DNA from: Sulfurospirillum arcachonense DSM 9755
Lineage (GTDB): Bacteria; Campylobacterota; Campylobacteria; Campylobacterales; Sulfurospirillaceae
Assembly (NCBI RefSeq): GCF_000597725.1
Contig: NZ_JFBL01000012.1
Location: 30,854 to 94,853 of the forward strand
Direction: 5' to 3'
DNA length: 64,000 bases
Part shown: piece after piece, positions 1-11,285 of the stretch
How the letters are laid out: the number at the start of each line of letters is the position of its first letter
How positions within the stretch are numbered: the stretch's first letter is position 1
Notes under the pieces: generated by a model
What the model was told of the DNA's origin: nothing
Databases searched by the model: none
Seen by the model: the letters and a program-made list of their open reading frames with translations, nothing else
Translations under genes and position numbers: made by a program

Positions 1-472
1 ACCTTTTACTACTTTTCCACAAACAGAGTATTCTCTTCCAAAAAAAACATTTGCTTCATCAACTTTTTTTGTTGTTAATAATTCTCTGATTATAGAAGAA
101 TGAACAGAAACTCCTTTATAGAAAAACTCTTCGACTATTTCTATTTCACCATCATATAGAGTTAATAAATCATTTGCTGTACAAGATCGTTTTCTCCCAA
201 ATTGAAAATCATAACCAACTATTATCTTTTTTAGATTTGAAAACTCTTTTTTTATTATCTGTATAAACTCTTCACCACTTAAATTTTTAACTTTCAAAAA
301 ATGATAAAACATACAAGGGACTTTTGAATATTCTGTTCTTTTTAATCCAGGGGTTAGATTTGAATGATCTTTATCTATTACTAATAAAGCTCCATTTTCC
401 CCAAGTCTATTAATAAGTTGCATGTGTCCCAAATGGATACCATCAAAACTACCAATAGCTATAGTGTCTATT

Positions 473-3132
<2,660 letters not shown>

Positions 3133-3191
3133 TTAGGATATCAAAATAATGTTTAAAACTTAATTTGCATCATTACTTACTATATTTAATG

Positions 3192-3590
3192 CTATTGAAT
3201 TTGAAATTCTTGTTTGTATACTAAATCCAACAAGCCAATAAAATCTGTAGCTGGCATATAACCAGTAAATTCATCAACTATTTCCATTTTTTTAGGATCT
3301 ACTATGACATTAGTAGGAAAATATTTTATTTGTAAAGTACGAGGCAAACTTGTCTCTTCTACATAAATTATTTTTTGTACATAATTTTTAGCAATTTGTG
3401 CTGCATAAATATTAGAGCTAAAAATTTCTTTATTCATCTTAACACAATAACCACAATTCCTACTTTCAACACTTAGAAGTACTAACTTATTTTCACTTAT
3501 TGCTTTTTTTGACTCTTCACTTATATCTAAAGCATATAAAGAACTAAAAAATCCTAAAAGTAAAACAATCAAACTGATTTTTTTCCACAT
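3192..3590 (-). CDS. Periplasmic thioredoxin-fold protein with CGYC motif
   Basis: I start the protein at the ATG at 3590-3588 (MWKKISLIVLLLGFF), which has GGGGTGG just upstream; a longer frame would need a TTG 15 bases earlier. The first 20 or so residues are a signal peptide ending near LYALD. The mature domain has the redox pair CGYC in ESRNCGYCVKMNKE and a later cis-proline-like position (KYFPTNVIVDP), typical of single-domain thioredoxin_2/SoxW-like periplasmic proteins. It probably reduces or isomerises a periplasmic disulfide, or delivers electrons to a c-type cytochrome or a sulfur-oxidation protein. The substrate cannot be read from the sequence. It lies between ligA and a TSUP-type exporter and is separated from both by short gaps. 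Confidence 0.72.
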   Translation of the reverse strand: MWKKISLIVLLLGFFSSLYALDISEESKKAISENKLVLLSVESRNCGYCVKMNKEIFSSNIYAAQIAKNYVQKIIYVEETSLPRTLQIKYFPTNVIVDPKKMEIVDEFTGYMPATDFIGLLDLVYKQEFQIQ

Positions 3591-3622
3591 ATGTCCACCC
3601 CACAATTTTATTTTAAGTAATA

Positions 3623-4387
3623 TTAATTTGCTAAATAACTATCATATAAAAGTTTCAGTATAGTAATCCCTACGATACTTAGAAAAAATACTCTTATAAA
3701 TGTCACATCTTTTTTAACGACTAAGGTTGAACCAGTATAAGCCCCAAGTATTTGACCTATTCCCATAAGAATACCTACTGTCCACAATACTTGTCCACCT
3801 ATAATAAAAACTCCTAAAGAGACTACATTACTAGTAAAATTCATAATTTTTGTTTGGGCCGTTGCACTTTTTAAATTAAGTCCTAAAAGCATTACAATAG
3901 CAATAGTCCAAAATGAACCTGTTCCTGGCCCAAAAAAACCATCATAAAAACCAAGGCTAATACCAAATATAAAATAAAAAAGATTTGGTTTTAAAATATG
4001 GTGTCTATCTTCTTTACCAATTTTTGGAGTAAAAAAAGTGTATAAAAAAATCAAAACTAACATGATTGGTATAATTTTACTCAATAAATCTGCATTTAAA
4101 AGTAATATGCTATATGTTCCTAAACATGCACCTATAAAAGTAAATATAATTCCCATATAAACATCTTTTATACTCACTAATCCTTTTTTTATATAATTAG
4201 CAGATGCTGTAAAACTTCCAAATGAACTTTGAAGTTTATTTGTAGCAAGTGCAATATGAGGTGGCATACCAGAAGCTAAAAGAACAGGAACAGAGATAAT
4301 TCCACCACCACCAGCAATACTATCTACAAAACCAGATAAAAAACCAGCCCCTAAAAATATAAAGTAATAATAAGTTTCAAATTCCAC
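3623..4387 (-). CDS. TSUP family permease (sulfite exporter TauE/SafE-like)
   Basis: A 254-residue membrane protein with about eight hydrophobic segments and the two family signature regions: GFVDSIAGGGGIISVPVLL near the N-terminus, and the repeat-like GFYDGFFGPGTGSFW in the middle, followed by a TAQTKIMNFTSN stretch. TSUP (DUF81) proteins move sulfite, organosulfonates or similar anions across the inner membrane; the exact substrate is not predictable from these motifs. It follows the 144-residue membrane zinc-ribbon gene with a one-base overlap (4387), so the two are likely co-transcribed with folP. No obvious defects are seen. Confidence 0.85.
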   Translation of the reverse strand: MEFETYYYFIFLGAGFLSGFVDSIAGGGGIISVPVLLASGMPPHIALATNKLQSSFGSFTASANYIKKGLVSIKDVYMGIIFTFIGACLGTYSILLLNADLLSKIIPIMLVLIFLYTFFTPKIGKEDRHHILKPNLFYFIFGISLGFYDGFFGPGTGSFWTIAIVMLLGLNLKSATAQTKIMNFTSNVVSLGVFIIGGQVLWTVGILMGIGQILGAYTGSTLVVKKDVTFIRVFFLSIVGITILKLLYDSYLAN

Positions 4388-4821
4388 TAAACTTCCTTAT
4401 AAATATCATAAGTATTTAGTCTTATATTTGCAAGTATTGCACGTCTTATTACACTCAATGCATATTTTCTATCACCCCCAACAATACGACCAACTTCTCT
4501 TTCATCGCATTTATCACAAACAAAAAATGTTATTTTATCACCTAAGTTTTGTGTTGTTCTACAGTTTTCATCATCTACATGTAACATTGATTTACAAACA
4601 GGACAATAACACCATAATTCAACAATATTTTCGCCCTTATATTTCCACTGCCAAACCATATTATGAAAAATATCTTTTTTATATAATTTGTATTTTGGTT
4701 CTAATATTTTAACTACTAAAACAATTATAAAAATTATCATAAAAAAAAGCGATATTGGAGTTACTATAATTACCCATTCTGGGAAATTATACTTTTGGGC
4801 TAATTCTGTTATGTATTGCAT
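4387..4821 (-). CDS. Single-pass membrane protein with a cytoplasmic zinc-ribbon-like domain, function unknown
   Basis: A 144-residue protein I cannot assign to a named family. Residues 17-42 form one strong membrane segment (VIIVTPISLFFMIIFIIVLV). The soluble part has two cysteine pairs, CPVCKS and CDKCDE, about 34 residues apart, as in zinc ribbons. Between them is LHVDDENC, partly encoded by a TACATGTA palindrome (core 4577). It sits directly after folP without a gap and overlaps the TSUP permease gene by one base, so it is probably part of a folP operon extension. A role as an assembly factor or sensor at the membrane is possible but unsupported. Confidence 0.55.
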   Translation of the reverse strand: MQYITELAQKYNFPEWVIIVTPISLFFMIIFIIVLVVKILEPKYKLYKKDIFHNMVWQWKYKGENIVELWCYCPVCKSMLHVDDENCRTTQNLGDKITFFVCDKCDEREVGRIVGGDRKYALSVIRRAILANIRLNTYDIYKEV

Positions 4822-5967
4822 CTAAATTAATGCCTCTTGTATTGATTTTTGCACTTCTATTGCTTGAACATGTTCTTTTACATCATGGACTCTTACAATA
4901 CTTGCACCCTCTTCTATTGTTTTTAAATGTATTGCTAATGTGCCTGGTAATCTCTCATTAACTTCACTTTTACAAATCTTATCTATCATAGACTTTCTGC
5001 TAGCTCCTATAAGAAGTTCATAACCAAAATGTAAAAAATGTGCGTGGTGTTTGATTAAAAGTAGATTATGCTCTAAAGTTTTTCCAAAACCAATACCAAC
5101 ATCTAATATTATCTTTTTTATTCCAAAACTTTGAGCTTTTTGTATTCTTTCTTCAAAAAATGCATCTACTTCAAGTATAACATTGTTATATTGTGGATTT
5201 TTTTGCATTTCATGAGTATCTCCAATCTTATGCATTAAAACCACTGTAGCATCATATTTTGCTACTAATCTTGCCACATCATCATTTTCTAAAGCTGTTA
5301 TATCATTTATTATACTAAAGCCTTTTTGTAAAGCATACTCCACACATAAAGGAGAATAACTATCTAATGAAAATTCTGCTTTTTGATAAAGTTTTTCTTC
5401 ATATATAGCATCGATAACAGGTTTTACACGACTTAACTCTTCTTCATCACTAACACCAATGCTTCCTGGCCTTGAAGATACGCCACCAAGGTCTATAATC
5501 TTCGCTCCATCTTCTATCATTTCTTTTACATGTAAAAGCGCCTGATCTCCATCAAATCTACTTCCTTGATAAAAACTATCTTCATTGGTATTTAATATAC
5601 CCATAACTTTGACATCACGATTACTCTTTATCAAAAAATCAGTTAATTGATTTGCTAACTTTTTTAAACCAAAAGGTTGGGCTAACTCTTTTTTACTGAG
5701 TATTTTCATTTGTGCATCATTTGCAATAAGAATAGCATCAGTAAATTCATCTTTACATGTAATAGTATCACGGCTTACAGCTAAATCTGCCCCAATAGAC
5801 AAGGCATCTTGTTTAAGTATATTTGCTGCTGGTGTTTTTATATCTTTTATATATATTAAATTTAAATTTGCTTTATCTTTTAAAATAGCATTGCCCATAT
5901 TTGTGGAGCCTACTTTTTTAAATAGTTCTTCTTTACATGTAGAACTATCTAACTTATAAAACTCCAT
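4822..5967 (-). CDS. folP: Dihydropteroate synthase with long N-terminal extension
   Basis: A 381-residue protein whose C-terminal two thirds is a dihydropteroate synthase TIM barrel. It joins p-aminobenzoate to the pterin pyrophosphate in folate synthesis and is the sulfonamide target. Visible motifs are the phosphate loop GGVSSRPGS, SLDSYSP, SIINDITA, DVGIGFGKT, LIGASRKS and the final VRVHDV. About 100 extra N-terminal residues precede the usual domain; a long N-terminus is known for Campylobacterota FolP. Its start overlaps holB by one base, and the order lysC-hobA-holB-folP is the conserved Helicobacter order. Three TACATGTA palindromes fall inside (cores 5528, 5755, 5935), encoding LHVK, TCK and TCK. 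Confidence 0.93.
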   Translation of the reverse strand: MEFYKLDSSTCKEELFKKVGSTNMGNAILKDKANLNLIYIKDIKTPAANILKQDALSIGADLAVSRDTITCKDEFTDAILIANDAQMKILSKKELAQPFGLKKLANQLTDFLIKSNRDVKVMGILNTNEDSFYQGSRFDGDQALLHVKEMIEDGAKIIDLGGVSSRPGSIGVSDEEELSRVKPVIDAIYEEKLYQKAEFSLDSYSPLCVEYALQKGFSIINDITALENDDVARLVAKYDATVVLMHKIGDTHEMQKNPQYNNVILEVDAFFEERIQKAQSFGIKKIILDVGIGFGKTLEHNLLLIKHHAHFLHFGYELLIGASRKSMIDKICKSEVNERLPGTLAIHLKTIEEGASIVRVHDVKEHVQAIEVQKSIQEALI

Positions 5968-6587
5968 TAGTCTCTCTTTCTTTTCATAATAGAAATTAAA
6001 AGAGTAAAAAGAAGATTTTGAGGGCGAGAATTAAGTTGTGCTAATTCTAATAAAGTTTGAAAATGGCTTAATTCTTCGTGTGTAAAAGATATACTATGTT
6101 CTAAAACAGCCTCACTCACTATGTTTTGAAGAGTATCTTTTAATTGGTTTTTATCTATACGAGAATTTGCTTGAACAAATTCGAATATATCTTTTTCACA
6201 AAGGTTTTTTAAATTTAAACCGCTATGAAGAACTGTTTTTTCTATTTTTAACTCTTTAAGACTAAGTCTAGAGCGAATAGTTGGTAAAAGAACTGTTTTT
6301 ATTGGAACAATTACAATAAAAATTATATTTCTAGGAGGCTCTTCTAAAATCTTAAGAAGTGAATTTTGAGTTTCAACTCTATAACCTTTTGCACCTAAAA
6401 CCAATATCTTTGGCTTTATTTCTGCTATATAAGCTTCTTTCACAACCGCTTTTGCATCTTCTAAAAGAAAATCATCTTTCTCTTTAATAAAAGGACAAAT
6501 TCTAAATTCACTATATTGTTCTTGTACATATTCATAAGCTTTTTCTATATCAGGACATACTAAGATATGACTTGGTATATCATTCAT
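5967..6587 (-). CDS. holB: DNA polymerase III delta-prime subunit (short epsilonproteobacterial form)
   Basis: A 206-residue protein with the core of a clamp-loader AAA+ fold: KILVLGAKGYRVETQNSLLKILEEPP, then NIIFIVIVP and a sensor-1-like TIRSRLSLK. Length and content match the short delta-prime of Helicobacter and Campylobacter, which lacks an N-terminal P-loop and is annotated mainly from its place beside hobA and folP. Delta-prime helps load the sliding clamp during replication. The start overlaps the end of hobA by eight bases and its last base is shared with the folP start, so it is tightly coupled in the operon. Confidence 0.85.
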   Translation of the reverse strand: MNDIPSHILVCPDIEKAYEYVQEQYSEFRICPFIKEKDDFLLEDAKAVVKEAYIAEIKPKILVLGAKGYRVETQNSLLKILEEPPRNIIFIVIVPIKTVLLPTIRSRLSLKELKIEKTVLHSGLNLKNLCEKDIFEFVQANSRIDKNQLKDTLQNIVSEAVLEHSISFTHEELSHFQTLLELAQLNSRPQNLLFTLLISIMKRKRD

Positions 6588-7131
6588 CTTCTAAGCTTAC
6601 CTCAGCAAAAAGCACTGCATCAATACTCTTATCTAAAAGTCTAAAAAGTTGAATGAGTTTTATATCCAACAAATCATCACCACTTGAAAGATAAAAACTA
6701 TTTTGTAAATGCTCATCCAAAACCCATGAAAAACTTTCATCATTTCTTTTTGCTAATTGCATTTTAATATCATTACTTTTCCCAATATAAAAAAATGTAT
6801 ACCCATTTAAAAAAGATTGTGAAAGCATATCTTCTAATAGTTCAATATCCTCTTTATTTTTAAGCTGATGGATATTTGGAAAAAATGTCTTTATTGAGAC
6901 AAAAGGTAAAAGTGGACGATTTTTATTTCCTAAATTGACAGTTTTTAAAATATATTCACCAAACCAATCTCTATCATCATCGGTAATTACAATAATAGAT
7001 TGCCCTGCTAAAAGTTTTTGTAGCATAGAGGAAGCAAGAGGTACCCACTCAAACCTCTTCTCTTCCATCCAACTCATCATAGAACCATCTTTTCTTATGG
7101 TTTTTAATGTCCACTTTAAGAATCTTTGCAT
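6580..7131 (-). CDS. hobA: HobA, DnaA-binding initiation factor
   Basis: A 183-residue protein matching HobA by length, by the N-terminal pattern FLKWTLKTIRKDGSMMSWMEEKR (split here as FLKWTLKTIRKDG and MMSWMEEKR), by the SIIVITDDDRDWFGEYIL segment and by its place between lysC and holB, as in Helicobacter pylori. HobA forms a tetramer with a SIS-like fold that binds DnaA domain I and organises it at oriC; it is the structural homologue of DiaA and is confined to Campylobacterota. It begins three bases after the lysC stop codon. No catalytic residues are expected. It is a useful lineage marker for this window. Confidence 0.88.
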   Translation of the reverse strand: MQRFLKWTLKTIRKDGSMMSWMEEKRFEWVPLASSMLQKLLAGQSIIVITDDDRDWFGEYILKTVNLGNKNRPLLPFVSIKTFFPNIHQLKNKEDIELLEDMLSQSFLNGYTFFYIGKSNDIKMQLAKRNDESFSWVLDEHLQNSFYLSSGDDLLDIKLIQLFRLLDKSIDAVLFAEVSLEDE

Positions 7132-7134
7132 ATA

Positions 7135-8337
7135 TTATTTATCCAGCTCATAAGCAGCATGAAGTGCACGTACAGCTAACTCGCCATATTTTGCAGCAAT
7201 AACCATTGAAATCTTAATTTCACTTGTACTAATCATCTCTAAATTGATTCCTTCTGCTGAGAGTGTATCAAATGCTTTACAAGCTACACCACTATGGCTC
7301 TTCATTCCAACACCAACAATAGATACTTTTACAATATCACTATCATATTCAACACTTTGTGAAGCATTTAAATTTAACATAGCATCTTTAGTCATTTCTA
7401 ATTCATTTTGAGGAACTGTAAATCCTAAGTTTGTTGTTCCATCATGCCCAACATTTTGAATTATCATATCAACATTAATATTTTCACTTGCTAGTTTTCT
7501 AAAAATTTCAGCTGCAATACCTGGTTTATCTGTTACACCTCTTAGTGTTACTCTCGCTTGATTTCTATCCAATGCTACACCACTTACTACTGGTTGTTCC
7601 ATAATATTCTCTTCCTTTGTTATCAATGTACCTTCATTGTCATTAAAACTACTTCTTGTTACAAGATTTACATTTAATTTTTTTGCCATTTCAACTGAAC
7701 GAGTTTGTAGTACTTTTGCTCCAAGACTTGCTAACTCTAACATTTCATCATAAGAAATTTTTTCCAATTTTTGAGCTTTTGGCTCAATCCTAGGATCTGT
7801 TGTATATACACCATCAACATCTGTATATATTTCACATAAATCTGCTTCTAAAGCTCCTGCAATTGCTACCGCACTCAAATCACTTCCACCACGTCCAAGA
7901 GTTGAAACTTCGCCAAGTTCCGTTATGCCTTGAAAACCAGCTACTACAACAATCTTTCCTTCGGCAAGTTTTTTTTCGATACATTTTCTATCAATATTTT
8001 CAATTCTTGCTTTCGTATGAGACTTATCAGTTCTTATACCAGCTTGTCGTCCTGTCATACCAATGGCAGGGTATCCTAATTCAGAAAGAGCAATAGCTAA
8101 AAGAGCACTCGTTACTCTTTCACCAGAACTCAATAACATATCCATCTCTCTTTGCTGAGGAGATTTACTAAAATGCTCCGCATAGCTTATTAGTTTATTT
8201 GTTTCCCCACTCATAGCAGAAACTACAACAACTACATCATTGCCTTCTTTTCTTGTTTTGGCAACTCTTTTTGCAACGGCTTCTATTCTCTCAAGTGTAC
8301 CAACACTTGTACCACCGTACTTTTGTACAACCAACAT
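7135..8337 (-). CDS. lysC: Aspartate kinase
   Basis: A 400-residue aspartokinase that phosphorylates aspartate at the head of lysine, threonine, methionine and diaminopimelate synthesis. The catalytic domain opens with QKYGGTSVG at residues 5-12 and has VSAMSGETN, FQGITELGEVSTLGRGGSD and the EIYTDVDGVYTTDPR loop. Two ACT domains follow from about residue 265 (TLRGVTDKPGIAAEIF and VSIVGVGMKSHSGVACK), so lysine and/or threonine feedback is likely. It starts one base after the nudH stop region and is followed at once by hobA, the gene order seen in Helicobacter. Confidence 0.96.
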   Translation of the reverse strand: MLVVQKYGGTSVGTLERIEAVAKRVAKTRKEGNDVVVVVSAMSGETNKLISYAEHFSKSPQQREMDMLLSSGERVTSALLAIALSELGYPAIGMTGRQAGIRTDKSHTKARIENIDRKCIEKKLAEGKIVVVAGFQGITELGEVSTLGRGGSDLSAVAIAGALEADLCEIYTDVDGVYTTDPRIEPKAQKLEKISYDEMLELASLGAKVLQTRSVEMAKKLNVNLVTRSSFNDNEGTLITKEENIMEQPVVSGVALDRNQARVTLRGVTDKPGIAAEIFRKLASENINVDMIIQNVGHDGTTNLGFTVPQNELEMTKDAMLNLNASQSVEYDSDIVKVSIVGVGMKSHSGVACKAFDTLSAEGINLEMISTSEIKISMVIAAKYGELAVRALHAAYELDK

Positions 8338-8338
8338 T

Positions 8339-8809
8339 TTAAATGTATCCCTCTTTTCTAAAATATTCTAAAACTTTTTTATAAACCGGTCTTTTAAAAT
8401 ATGTAATAAATTTAAAAGCCTCTTTAAATTTAACAAATTTATATTCACTAAATTCTGGTTCTTTTGTATCTAAGTTTATCTTCGCATCATCTTTTAATCT
8501 TACTAAAAAATACTTTTGCGTCTGCCCATCAAATGGGTACATCTTTTTTGCAACAGTCCCAGGAAAATCATAACTCAACCACTCAGGATACTCAGCTAAA
8601 ATTTCGACTTCATCGGTTCCTATTTCTTCTTCAAGCTCTCTTAGAAGTGCTTCTTTAGGAGTTTCTCCCTTATCAATCCCACCTTGCGGAAATTGCCAAG
8701 CATCTTCTATATCATTGCGTAACGCAACAAACAATTCACACTCAAATGGATATTTAGAAGAGACTATAACTGCTGCAACATTTGGACGATAACGTTTATT
8801 ATTATGCAA
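8339..8809 (-). CDS. rppH: RNA 5'-pyrophosphohydrolase (Nudix)
   Basis: A 156-residue Nudix hydrolase with an intact box at about residues 43-65 ([20 protein letters not shown], then IG). The flanking sequence [20 protein letters not shown] and [12 protein letters not shown] is typical of RppH/NudH, which removes pyrophosphate from 5'-triphosphate RNA to start decay and can also hydrolyse diadenosine polyphosphates. It is the first gene of the leftward rppH-lysC-hobA-holB-folP run; its start lies 61 bases from the divergent hemW start, so the promoters of both must be in that gap. Confidence 0.92.
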   Translation of the reverse strand: MHNNKRYRPNVAAVIVSSKYPFECELFVALRNDIEDAWQFPQGGIDKGETPKEALLRELEEEIGTDEVEILAEYPEWLSYDFPGTVAKKMYPFDGQTQKYFLVRLKDDAKINLDTKEPEFSEYKFVKFKEAFKFITYFKRPVYKKVLEYFRKEGYI

Positions 8810-8870
8810 CCTCTCTCCTTTTTTGATAGAATGGTATCCAAAAAGTCATTAAATAATCATAAGGAATATC

Positions 8871-9911
8871 TTGTTAATATACTTACATATACCATTTTGT
8901 GATTCAAAATGCCACTATTGCGCATTTAATTCATATGTTGATAAATTTTCATTAAGAGAAAATTATATGAAAGCAATCACTGTACAACTCAAAAAAGAAA
9001 TAAAAAAATTTGCACCAAAAGCTCACTCTATAAAATCACTTTTTATTGGAGGAGGAACACCTTCAACCATAAGTCCATACATGTATGAAGAATTTTTTGA
9101 TATATTACGTCCTTATTTAAAAAAAGATGCAGAAATAACAACCGAAGCCAATCCTAATTCAGCTTCATTAGAATGGCTTGCAGGGATGAAACAATTAGGC
9201 GTTAATCGTGTCAGTTTTGGAGTGCAAAGTTTTGATGAAAAAAAATTACAAATTTTAGGAAGAAATCATTCTGCTAAACAAGCTATAGAAGCCATCAACA
9301 ACGCACATCAAATAGGTATACAAAACATATCATGCGATTTAATCTATGCCACCTCATTTGATGTAGAAGAAGATATAAAAAAAGCTCTAAACTTACCTAT
9401 TAATCACATAAGTTCATATGCTTTAACACTTGAAGAAAATACACCATTTTATGGCAAAGAAACTCTTATAAATAATAGTAGTACCCTAGCACAAAATTTT
9501 ATAAACCAAATAGCACAAAAATTTGAGCAATATGAAATTTCAAATTTTGGTAATTACCAAAGTGTTCATAATCTTGGTTATTGGAGTGGTGATGATTATA
9601 TAGGTATTGGTGCTGGAGCTGTAGGTTTTTTGAAAGATGAAAGATATTATCCACATAAAGACATTGAAGAATATATAAAAAATCCTTTACATGTAGAAGT
9701 AGAAAAACTAACAAAAGAAGAATTAAATACAGAAAAAATCTTTTTAGGTTTACGAAGTAAAATTGGTATTAGTATTGATACTCTAACTCCCCAACAAAAA
9801 ATAAAAACTGATATTTTAATAAAAGAAAAAAAACTTATATGTAAACATAATAGACTCTACAATACAAACTTTTTGCTCTCTGATGAGATAGCTCTTTACA
9901 TAATTTCTTAA
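8871..9911 (+). CDS. hemW: HemW-type radical SAM heme chaperone / coproporphyrinogen III oxidase-like protein
   Basis: A 346-residue radical SAM protein. It starts at a TTG at 8871 with AAGGA just upstream. The cluster-binding cysteines are C10, C14 and C17 in CDSKCHYCAF, without the extra cysteine of true HemN, pointing to HemW. SAM-binding motifs follow: FIGGGTPST, TTEANPNS, RVSFGVQSF and LIYATS. HemW inserts or ferries heme to acceptors such as respiratory proteins; these genes are often mislabelled as oxygen-independent coproporphyrinogen oxidase. It is divergent from rppH and followed 46 bases later by tatB. Two TACATGTA palindromes occur inside (cores 9079 and 9689). Confidence 0.87.
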   Translation: MLIYLHIPFCDSKCHYCAFNSYVDKFSLRENYMKAITVQLKKEIKKFAPKAHSIKSLFIGGGTPSTISPYMYEEFFDILRPYLKKDAEITTEANPNSASLEWLAGMKQLGVNRVSFGVQSFDEKKLQILGRNHSAKQAIEAINNAHQIGIQNISCDLIYATSFDVEEDIKKALNLPINHISSYALTLEENTPFYGKETLINNSSTLAQNFINQIAQKFEQYEISNFGNYQSVHNLGYWSGDDYIGIGAGAVGFLKDERYYPHKDIEEYIKNPLHVEVEKLTKEELNTEKIFLGLRSKIGISIDTLTPQQKIKTDILIKEKKLICKHNRLYNTNFLLSDEIALYIIS

Positions 9912-9957
9912 GCATATTTTAGCTAAAATTCAAACCTTATTATGTAAAGGATAATGT

Positions 9958-10365
9958 ATGTTTGGAATGAGTTTCGCAGAAATAATGATCATAGCTGTAA
10001 TAGCTATACTATTTTTAGGACCAGATAAACTTCCATCAACTATGGTACAAATAGCAAAATTTTTTAAATCATTCAAAAGCAGTGTAAATGATGCAAAAAC
10101 TTCATTTGAACAAGAAATAAAACTTCAAGAATTAAAAGAAGAGACTGTTGAATATAAAAAGAAATTAGATGATGCTGCTACAAGTGTTAGAAAAACTGTT
10201 TCATTTGATGAACTAGAAGAGATAAAAAAATCAACAACTGGTGTAACAGATACTTTTAATGATATAAAAAACAGTATGGATAAAGTAAACGATATGAAAA
10301 ATGATCCTCTTGGTGTAAAAAAAACATTTGATAGTACTAGTACAAAAGAAAAAGGTGAAGATTAA
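9958..10365 (+). CDS. tatB: Twin-arginine translocase subunit TatB
   Basis: A 135-residue protein with the TatA/B pattern: a short N-terminal membrane helix (FAEIMIIAVIAILFLGPDKL), then the amphipathic helix PSTMVQIAKFFKSFKSS and a long charged tail. LGPDKLP rather than FGxKKLP, the tail length and the position before tatC favour TatB over TatA. TatB with TatC forms the receptor for folded proteins carrying twin-arginine signals. Its stop shares a base with the tatC start (TAATG at 10363-10367), so the two are coupled. A separate TatA gene is expected elsewhere. Confidence 0.85.
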   Translation: MFGMSFAEIMIIAVIAILFLGPDKLPSTMVQIAKFFKSFKSSVNDAKTSFEQEIKLQELKEETVEYKKKLDDAATSVRKTVSFDELEEIKKSTTGVTDTFNDIKNSMDKVNDMKNDPLGVKKTFDSTSTKEKGED

Positions 10366-11285
10366 TGTTTGACGAGTTAAAACCTCATTTAGTTGAGTTA
10401 AGAAAGCGTTTAGGTATTTCTGTTGCTGTTCTTTTTGTTATGTTTTTTGCATGTTTTTCTTTTTGGGAACCAATCCTTGCATTTATGATAGCTCCTCTTG
10501 AAAGTGTACTTCCTACTGGTTCAGAAGTTATTTTTACTAAAGTACAAGAGCCTTTTTTCACTGCGTTAAAAGTTGCATTTTTTTCTGGCTTTATAATTTC
10601 TTTACCTGTTATATTTTGGCAATTTTGGCTTTTTATAGCTCCAGGTCTTTATGAAAACGAGAAAAGATTAGTTATTCCTTTTGTTCTTTTTGCAACAATT
10701 ATGTTTCTCTCTGGAGCGACATTTTGTTATTATATAGTCGTACCTTTAGGTTTTGATTTTCTTGTAAACTTTGGTTCTCAACTATTTAAAGCATTGCCAA
10801 GTATAGGTGAATATGTTAGCTTTTTTACAAAATTACTTTTTGGTTTTGGTTTAGCGTTTGAACTTCCTGTTATTACTTTCTTTTTTGCAAAACTTGGTTT
10901 TGTGACAGATAGAAGTTTAATAGAATTTTTCAGATATGCAATTGTTATTATATTTTTAGTAGCAGCACTCCTTACACCTCCTGATTTATTGACTCAGTTT
11001 TTGATGGCTGGTCCTCTTATCATCCTTTATGGTGTTTCAATTTTAGTTGCACGCGCAGTTAACCCTGCAGGCGAAGAAGATGATGACGACGATGATGGTT
11101 CTGATGAAGAAAAAACTGATGCCAATGAAGAAAAAAACGAAGATGCTAAACAAGATGATAATACAAATGAAACAAATAACGATGACATAGACGATGATGA
11201 CTACGATGACTATGATGATGAAGATGACGACGACATAGATGATGACTGGCCAAAAGATACAAATAGACCAATCCTTGATTTCTAA
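10365..11285 (+). CDS. tatC: Twin-arginine translocase subunit TatC with acidic C-terminal tail
   Basis: The first 235 residues are a standard six-helix TatC: HLVELRKRLGISV at the N-terminus, FWQFWLFIAPGLYENEKR in the first periplasmic/cytoplasmic loop, and FGLAFELPVITFFFAKLG, followed by LTPPDLLTQFLMAGPL. It binds twin-arginine signal peptides in the inner membrane. From about residue 236 the protein continues for about 70 residues in a very acidic low-complexity tail made of Asp/Glu/Asn, then ends WPKDTNRPILDF. A tail of this length is unusual. It is encoded by a GAT/GAC-rich stretch (11075-11248), and its end overlaps the queA frame. Confidence 0.92.
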   Translation: MFDELKPHLVELRKRLGISVAVLFVMFFACFSFWEPILAFMIAPLESVLPTGSEVIFTKVQEPFFTALKVAFFSGFIISLPVIFWQFWLFIAPGLYENEKRLVIPFVLFATIMFLSGATFCYYIVVPLGFDFLVNFGSQLFKALPSIGEYVSFFTKLLFGFGLAFELPVITFFFAKLGFVTDRSLIEFFRYAIVIIFLVAALLTPPDLLTQFLMAGPLIILYGVSILVARAVNPAGEEDDDDDDGSDEEKTDANEEKNEDAKQDDNTNETNNDDIDDDDYDDYDDEDDDDIDDDWPKDTNRPILDF

